A stretch of 64,000 nucleotides of DNA, taken from assembly GCA_963565915.1 (NCBI GenBank), contig OY751485.1, positions 5,828,001 to 5,892,000 on the forward strand, in the 5' to 3' direction. The stretch comes from Entoloma clypeatum. Taxonomy: Eukaryota; Basidiomycota; Agaricomycetes; Agaricales; Entolomataceae. The translations under genes were made by a program, and so were the position numbers. The notes below the pieces were generated by a model. It was not told the origin of the DNA and did not search any database. It saw nothing but the letters and a program-made list of their open reading frames with translations. Positions 58,988 to 64,000 of the stretch are shown here, in pieces; positions within the stretch are counted from its first letter, which is position 1, and each line of letters begins with the position of its first letter.

Positions 58988-59531
58988 TTCGTCACACGCC
59001 TGACAGGTCGTGAGAGGAAAACGCCACAATAGCGCTCGCCAAGACAGGACCCGAGTAGGACCCTGCAAAGGTAAGGCTATGGGGAATCCCCATCACGGAC
59101 CAACGGTCCGGGTGAGATCCGAGTGAACCGAGATAACGGATCGCTCCCACATCAAAGTCCGAAGATCTTTGAAGGCGAAGACCGTTATCCCGAAGGACAC
59201 ACAACAAGAAAACTAACCAATACCCAGTAACATGTAAGAACAGTTACGGGAAACCACCTAAGTACATTATTTACGAAATGTACGTAAAAACGCCAGACAC
59301 AATGGTCGACATCAGAGCTGGAGTAAGCAAGGGCGAACAAGCAAGTCATCTCATCGCTAGACATGTCGATTGTTCGAACCGACACCAGCTGAGCGAGGTG
59401 ACCCACATTCCCAACCCAACCCTAGGGTTGGGTGCACGTCCGTCGTTGAGTCGGGGGTTAGGGGTTAGGGGTTAGTATTTCCAACGCCAAGGACGATGGA
59501 GGGAAGGAAGCGACTGGGGGGCCTGTGCCGA

Positions 59532-59676
59532 GTGGACAATAGGACTTGGGGAAAGTCCAGGATCCTATTTCGGCCTTTAAAGGCCTCATCAGGTCCGAAT
59601 ACGGCAATCGGTTGAGTCATCTGAAGAACAATAGAACTATTGTTCTACAGGTCAACTGACTCCGCCTATTGTCCAC
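59532..59676. mobile_element. 145-bp palindrome-rich TIR element, copy 2
   Basis: It has the same 12-bp ends and internal palindromes as the copy at 58844. Differences inside (for example GGGGAAAGTCC for GGGATAAGTCC, and CTGAAGAACAATAG for TTCAGAGAACAATAG) mostly spare the stems. Confidence 0.6.
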
Positions 59677-59867
59677 CACGTTCACACGAACTGTCATCCG
59701 TGGGAGAAAAACGCCACACAGCGCTCACCAATGTCCAAATCGGACTTCAGGATCTAGGAAGCACCCCTTTCTAGACAAGAAGGAGCGCCTGATCCTTCTC
59801 CAGATCAAGCAGGGTTATCTAGAAGAATTGATTTGGAATTAGGGTAGGGTACAAAACTTTTTTGACT

Positions 59868-59995
59868 AGGGTACAGCTAGGGTGGGTGGCAGGGTATGAC
59901 TAGGGTGTGGACTAGGGCATGGCTAGGGTGGATGACAGAATATGACTAGGGTACAGCTAGGGTGGGTGGCAGGGTATGACTAGGGTGTGGCTACA
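59868..59995 (+). repeat. CTAGGGT-type tandem repeat
   Basis: A unit of about 75 bp starting GACTAGGGTACAGCTAGGGT occurs nearly twice (59868 and 59942). It is built of shorter CTAGGGT words that resemble degenerate telomere sequence. Confidence 0.65.
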
Positions 59996-60079
59996 GATGG
60001 GCTAAAGAATGCACCTGAGTTACAGACTGGGGTGCTTGTTAACAGGAGCAGAGAAAATTCGTATCTACTGAATACTCAT

Positions 60080-60960
60080 TGTGGACAGAATGGTGGTGGA
60101 ACTGCACGAAGATGGTGTGGGATGGCTATCTTCGTCGACGGAGGGTGTGGTGAGTCTCCTGGTGCAGGTGTGTCGCTCCTTCATCGACGGAGTGGTGTGG
60201 AGGGTCGCCTGCTGCAGCTGCATCGTCTCGTCATCAATGGAATGGTGTGGAGGATATCCTGCTGCAGCTGCGTTGCTCTTTCATCGACAGAGTGGTGTCG
60301 TGAGTCTCTAGCTGCAGCCATAACACTCCTTCATCGATGGAGTAGTGTCATGTGGCTCGTGATGCAGTTGCAATACTCCTTCGTCGACGGACGTAGAAGG
60401 AGTGGTGTGGTGGTTCTCGCCTGGTGCCGCTGTGTCCATGGTGTCGTGCATCCCCTGGTACACCTGCATTGCCCCTTCGTCGACGGAGTGGTGTGGTGGG
60501 CCTCCTGTTGCAGCTCTGTCTGTTCGTCATCGACAGAGCAGCGTCGTGGTGTGTGAGTGAAGCAGCAGCAGCAGAAATTTCGACGACGACGAAGTGTGAG
60601 TGAGAGCTGCAGCCGTCGACGACGTGTGAGTAACAGCACCAGCAGCAGCAGCAGCCGTAAAATTAAAATTATGTCATCGTCAACGAAGTGTGAGAGCAGC
60701 AGCAGTGGATGAAACAATTCGTCGCCAACGAAGTGTAAGACAGCAGCAGCAGATAAAAATAATTTGTCGTCGACGATGTGTGAGTGACAGCAGCAGCAGC
60801 AGACGTAAAATTACATCGACGACGACGAAGTGTGAAAGCAGCAGCAGCAGACGTAGAAATCACGGCATCGACGACGAAGTGCAAGAGCAGCAGCAGTAGA
60901 CGAAAAAATTCGTCGCCGACGAAGTGGAGTCAAAGCATGAACAGCAGCAGCAAATGTAAA
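60080..60960. repeat. Satellite array, first part
   Basis: 60080-60540 is made of degenerate units around TCGTCGACGGAGTGGTGTGG with CTGCAGCTGC. 60540-60960 changes to CAGCAGCAGCAG runs alternating with CGTCGACGACG-type palindromes. ORFs here are Arg-, Ser-, Leu- or Cys-rich artefacts of the repeats. Confidence 0.8.
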
Positions 60961-61059
60961 AATGACGTCGTCGACGACATGTGAATAAGTGGAATTGGAT
61001 GAGAGACATAGTGCCAGGGACTACTCCCCGGCAGAACGTCCCTCGCCCGCGAGGGGGGG
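60961..61059. repeat. Higher-order repeat block, copy 1
   Basis: The segment from AATGACGTCGTCGACGACAT through GTGCCAGGGACTACTCCCC and GGCAGAACGTCCCTCGCCC to a G run recurs at 62926-63042. Confidence 0.75.
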
Positions 61060-61069
61060 AGAGAATGAG

Positions 61070-61760
61070 CTGCATTTCTCCTTCGTCAACGGAGTGTGGT
61101 GTGGTGGGCCTCTCAGTCCAGCTGCATCGTTTCGTCGTCGACGGAGTGGTGTGGTGAGTCCCCTGTGGCAGCCGTGTCACTCCTTCGTCGACGGAGTGGT
61201 GTGGTCGTCCTGTTCCAGCTGCATTGCTCCTTCGTCAACGGAGTGTGGCGTGGTGGGCCACTCGGTCCAGCTGCATCGTTTCGTCGTTGACGGAGTGGTG
61301 TGGTGAGTCCCCTGCCAGCCGTGTCACTCCTTTGTCGACGGAGTGGTGTGGTCACTGGTTACTCACCTGCGCAGCTCCGTCACTCCTTCGTCGAAGGAGT
61401 CGTGAAGTGGTCGTCCTGGTCCAGCTGCATTGCTCCTTCGTCAACGCAGTGTGGTGTGGTGGGCCTCTCAGTCCAGCTGCATCGTTTCGTCGTTGACGGA
61501 GTGGTGTGGTGAGTCCTCTGCTGCAGCCGTGTCACTCCTTCGTTAACAGAGTGGTGTCATGAGTCTCTGGTACAGCTGTGGCGTCTCTCGCCCCTTCGTC
61601 GACGACGATATGCGGTGGGTCTCGTCGTGCAGCCGTGTCCGTGGCGCAACCATCCGCTCGTCGACAAAGTGTGGTTGGTTGAAGTGGTTGCTGGGGTGAG
61701 CAGTCATCGACGGAGTGGTGGTGAGGGCACGGAGTGTAGTGGTGGGTGCCCCAGGTGCGT
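61070..61760. repeat. Satellite array, GGAGTGGTGTGG units
   Basis: Units of about 60-120 bp contain TCGTCGACGGAGTGGTGTGG or TCGTCAACGGAGTGTGGTG plus CAGCTGCAT(T/C). At least eight degenerate copies run up to about 61760. Confidence 0.75.
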
Positions 61761-61764
61761 GAGT

Positions 61765-62085
61765 CAAGAATCTTTCGTCTCCGACAAAATGTTGCCCAGG
61801 GCACAGGTGTGTAAGTAAAAAAAAATCATTCGTCGGCGACGAAATGTACCCAGGACACAGGTGCACAAGTAAATGATTCGTCGCCGACAAATTGATACAA
61901 AGCAGACAGGTGCGCAAGTAAAGAATCTTGCGTCGCCGACGAACTGGCATCCAGGACACAGGTGCCCGAGTATACAATACCCAGAGCACAGGTGCGCAAG
62001 TAAAAAATGTTTCGTCGCCGACGAAATGCTGCCCAGGATACAGTTGTGTGAGTCAAGAATTATTCGTCGCCGACAAAGTGGTACC
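61765..62085. repeat. Minisatellite with CGTCGCCGACGAA palindromes
   Basis: A unit of about 55-60 bp pairs TTCGTCGCCGACGAA-like palindromes with CCAGGACACAGGTGCGCAAG and GTAAA. Roughly six degenerate copies are visible. Confidence 0.75.
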
Positions 62086-62099
62086 TCCAGTAGGAAATG

Positions 62100-62925
62100 T
62101 AAAAATGTCATCGTCGACGACATGTGAGTGAGAGCAGCAGCAACAGAAAAAAAAATGTCATTGTCGTCGACACCCCAGTGAGAGCAGCAGCAGCAGACGA
62201 AAATAATTCGTCGACGACGACGTGTGAGTGACAGCAGCAGTAGCAGACAAAAAAAATCTGTCGTCGACGAAGTGTGAGAGCAGCAGCAGCAGATGAAAAA
62301 ACTTCGTCGTCGACGAAGTGGGATGAAAGCATGAGCAGCCGCGGCAGACGTAAAAATTACGTCGACGACGAAGTGTGAGAGCAGCAGCAGCAGACGAAAA
62401 AGCTTCGTCATCGACGAAGTGGGGTGAAAGCATGAGCAGCAGCCGCAGACGTAAAAATTACGTCGACGACGAAGTGTGAGAGCAGCAGCAGCAGATGAAA
62501 AAACTTCGTCGTCGACGAAGTAGAGTGAATGCATGAGCAGCAGCAGCAGACATAAAAATTACGTTGTCATCGACAACGTGTGAGAGCAGCAGCAGCAGAC
62601 GAAATAATTCGTCGTCGACGAAGTAAAGTGAATGCACGAGCAGCAGCAGCAAACGTAAAAATTACGTCGTCGTCGACGACGTGTGAGTGACAGTAGCAGC
62701 AGCAGACGAGAAAACTTCGTCGTCGACGAAGTGGGGTGAAAGCATGAGCAGCAGCAGCGGACGTAAAAATTACGTCGTCAATGATGAAGTGTGAGAGCAG
62801 CAGCAGCAGACAAACAAAATTCGTCGTCGACGAAGTAGAGTGAATGCACGAGCAGCAGCAGCAGACGAAATAATTCATCGCGGACGAAGTGGAGTGAAAG
62901 CACGAACAGGAGCAGCAAACCTATA
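62100..62925. repeat. Palindrome/AGC-triplet satellite array
   Basis: Perfect palindromes alternate with AGCAGCAGCAGCAGA spacers. ACTTCGTCGTCGACGAAGT occurs at 62301-62319, 62503-62521 and 62714-62732. ATTACGTCG(TCG)TCGACGACG variants lie between them. Each core contains GTCGAC. Confidence 0.85.
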
Positions 62926-63042
62926 AATGACGTCGTCGACGACGCGTGAATAAGTGGAATCGGACAAGAGACAGAGTGCCAGGGACTACTCCCCGGCAGA
63001 ACGTCCCTTGCCCGCGAGGGGGGGGGGGGGGGGGGGGGGGGG
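62926..63042. repeat. Higher-order repeat block, copy 2, ending in 25 G
   Basis: This repeats the block at 60961-61059, about 1,965 bp away, with few changes, and ends in an uninterrupted run of 25 G (63018-63042). Confidence 0.75.
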
Positions 63043-64000
63043 ATAGAGGACGAGCAATGCAATGTGTTGTGAGAACGGTGGTGCCGGTGGTATAGCCGTC
63101 GCGCGTCATGTTGTCGATGAGGTGGGGAGGGGGGTTGTAGCTGTATCGTATCGTCGTGGACGTCGGGTGGTGGGGTGTCGTAGTGCAGCCGTCTCGTGCC
63201 GTTGAAGACAAAGTAAAGTGGTTGAAGTGGTTGATGGGGTGGTGGGACAGCCGTGGCGTCTCTCGCACCTTCGTCGCCGACGGTCGTGCAGCCGTGTCGC
63301 CCCTTCATCGGCGACGTGGAGAAGGTCTTGTGGCGTAGCTGTGTCGCCTCGTCGACGATGTCGGGTAGGGGTTCACGACGTGAGACGGTGGGTATCGTGG
63401 CGCAGCCATCCCTCGTCGACGATGGGAAGTGGTTGACCCCGTCATTACTGCGTAGGTCTCCTGCGGTACCTGTGTCGTCTCGTCGTCGTCGACGAAGTGG
63501 TGGTGGGTTTCCTGCCGGTTCGTGCCCTCAACGACGACGTGGGAGGTGCAGTCGTCTCGTGTCGTCGTCGACGACGTGAAATGGTAAGAGGGGTGGTGAA
63601 GCTGCAATGGTGCCGTTCGTGGCCTTGTTGATGGAGGGGTTGACAACGCGTGGTGCGTCTCGTGTCGTCGTCGACGACGTGAGGTGGCAAGAGGTGTGGT
63701 GGCGCAGCCATGTCGTGAGGTGGCACCCATGTCCTCGTCGACGACGTGGAGAGGTGGATGTGGTGGCGGCGGTACAGCCGTGGCGTCTGTCGCCCCTTCG
63801 TCGTATGGTGGTGGTGCAGTTCTCCTGTGGCGCAGCCGTATCGCCCCTTTGTCGACCAGGTGAGGTGGTGGGGGGTGTGGTCGTGATGCAGCCGTCTCCC
63901 TTCGTCGAGGCAGAGGGTCAGGTGGTCCTCGCCCCTTGGTCCCCTGGTCCTGCCTTGTCGCTTCGTCGACAGCTGTCTCGTCACCTAGCGTGAAGGGCGG
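63043..64000. repeat. Satellite array, CGTCGTCGACGACGTG units, runs off the window
   Basis: TCGTCGTCGACGACGTG-type palindromes are spaced by GTGG-rich sequence with CAGCCGT(C/G)TCG. The array continues to the end of the window, so its extent is unknown. Confidence 0.75.

Larger units (their letters stand above)
58453..59760. repeat. Subtelomere-like repeat block with TTAGGG-like motifs
   Basis: Four related units share the order: TTAGGG-like stretch, GCGCAGCGAGGAGGAGTGC-type segment, GTGGACAATAGG, GGACTTGGGATAAGTCC, ATCCTATTTCGGCCTTT. They begin near 58453, 58661, 58768 and 59455. Units 1 and 2 stop after the GGCCTTTA(T/A)AGGCC part; units 3 and 4 continue through the full palindromic element and a shared tail (AACGCCACA...AGCGCTC). 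Confidence 0.8.

Noticed and set aside
61764..62534. 256-codon minus-strand ORF
   Set aside because: It is made of satellite units; the product is Ser/Leu/Phe/Arg repeats from AGC runs and CGACGA palindromes and reads similarly in other repeat-borne frames.
63445..63984. Long minus-strand ORF in the last kilobase
   Set aside because: Its product is a Thr/His/Arg-rich translation of the CGTCGTCGACG repeat array, with no domain.
58453..64000. CRISPR array
   Set aside because: Repeats and spacers are both repetitive, spacing is irregular, no cas-like genes are present, and the genome is clearly eukaryotic.

Overview
The window is nuclear DNA of a filamentous basidiomycete, most likely an Agaricomycete. 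The evidence is the gene architecture: many small GT-AG introns of about 40-70 bp, tiny internal exons, about 50 % GC, and protein families typical of mushroom-forming fungi (F-box/LRR proteins, mucin-like single-pass proteins, Zn2Cys6 regulators, class 3 lipase). Gene models were built by hand by joining exons with matching phases. Exon coordinates given below were checked for phase continuity unless marked uncertain.

Layout. 1-9 kb: a Ser/Pro-rich protein of unknown function (1624-3893) and an F-box protein (7051-8665), separated by a long gene-poor stretch. 9-26 kb: the densest part. It holds a 12-exon NADP-dependent enal/alkenal reductase-type oxidoreductase, a 2-oxoglutarate/Fe(II) dioxygenase (minus), an F-box pseudogene, two membrane proteins, an APH/choline-kinase-like pseudogene, a small unknown gene, a second copy of the same dioxygenase (plus strand, 10 kb away, inverted) and a secreted class 3 lipase. 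26-35 kb: an unknown acidic Ser-rich protein, a tRNA-like remnant, a 671-bp non-coding element with terminal inverted repeats and a TA target duplication, and an intronless polytopic membrane protein. 35-44 kb: a small secreted Cys-rich protein, a single-pass protein with a His-rich tail, and the first of two tyrosine phosphatase paralogues. 44-54 kb: a Zn2Cys6 transcription factor, a PWWP chromatin protein with an LEDGF/HRP2-like layout, and the second phosphatase paralogue. 54-58 kb: an unknown membrane-type gene and a Ser/Thr-rich single-pass surface protein.

58-64 kb is gene-free repeat DNA. It has TTAGGG-like blocks, a 144-145 bp palindrome-rich element in two full and two half copies, CTAGGGT-type tandem repeats, and about 4 kb of satellite built from short perfect palindromes with a GTCGAC or CGCCG/CGGCG core, separated by AGC triplet runs. 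This looks like subtelomeric or other heterochromatic DNA, so the right-hand end may lie near a chromosome end or a repeat-caused assembly break.

How the genes relate. No clear biosynthetic cluster is visible, although two dioxygenases, a reductase and a lipase lie within 17 kb. The strongest theme is local duplication: two gene pairs (dioxygenase, phosphatase) keep nearly identical exon lengths, and F-box and kinase-like genes are decaying between them. I did not find a demonstrably new system. The best candidates for something undescribed are the palindromic satellite, the 144-bp folded element and the Cys-rich secreted peptide.
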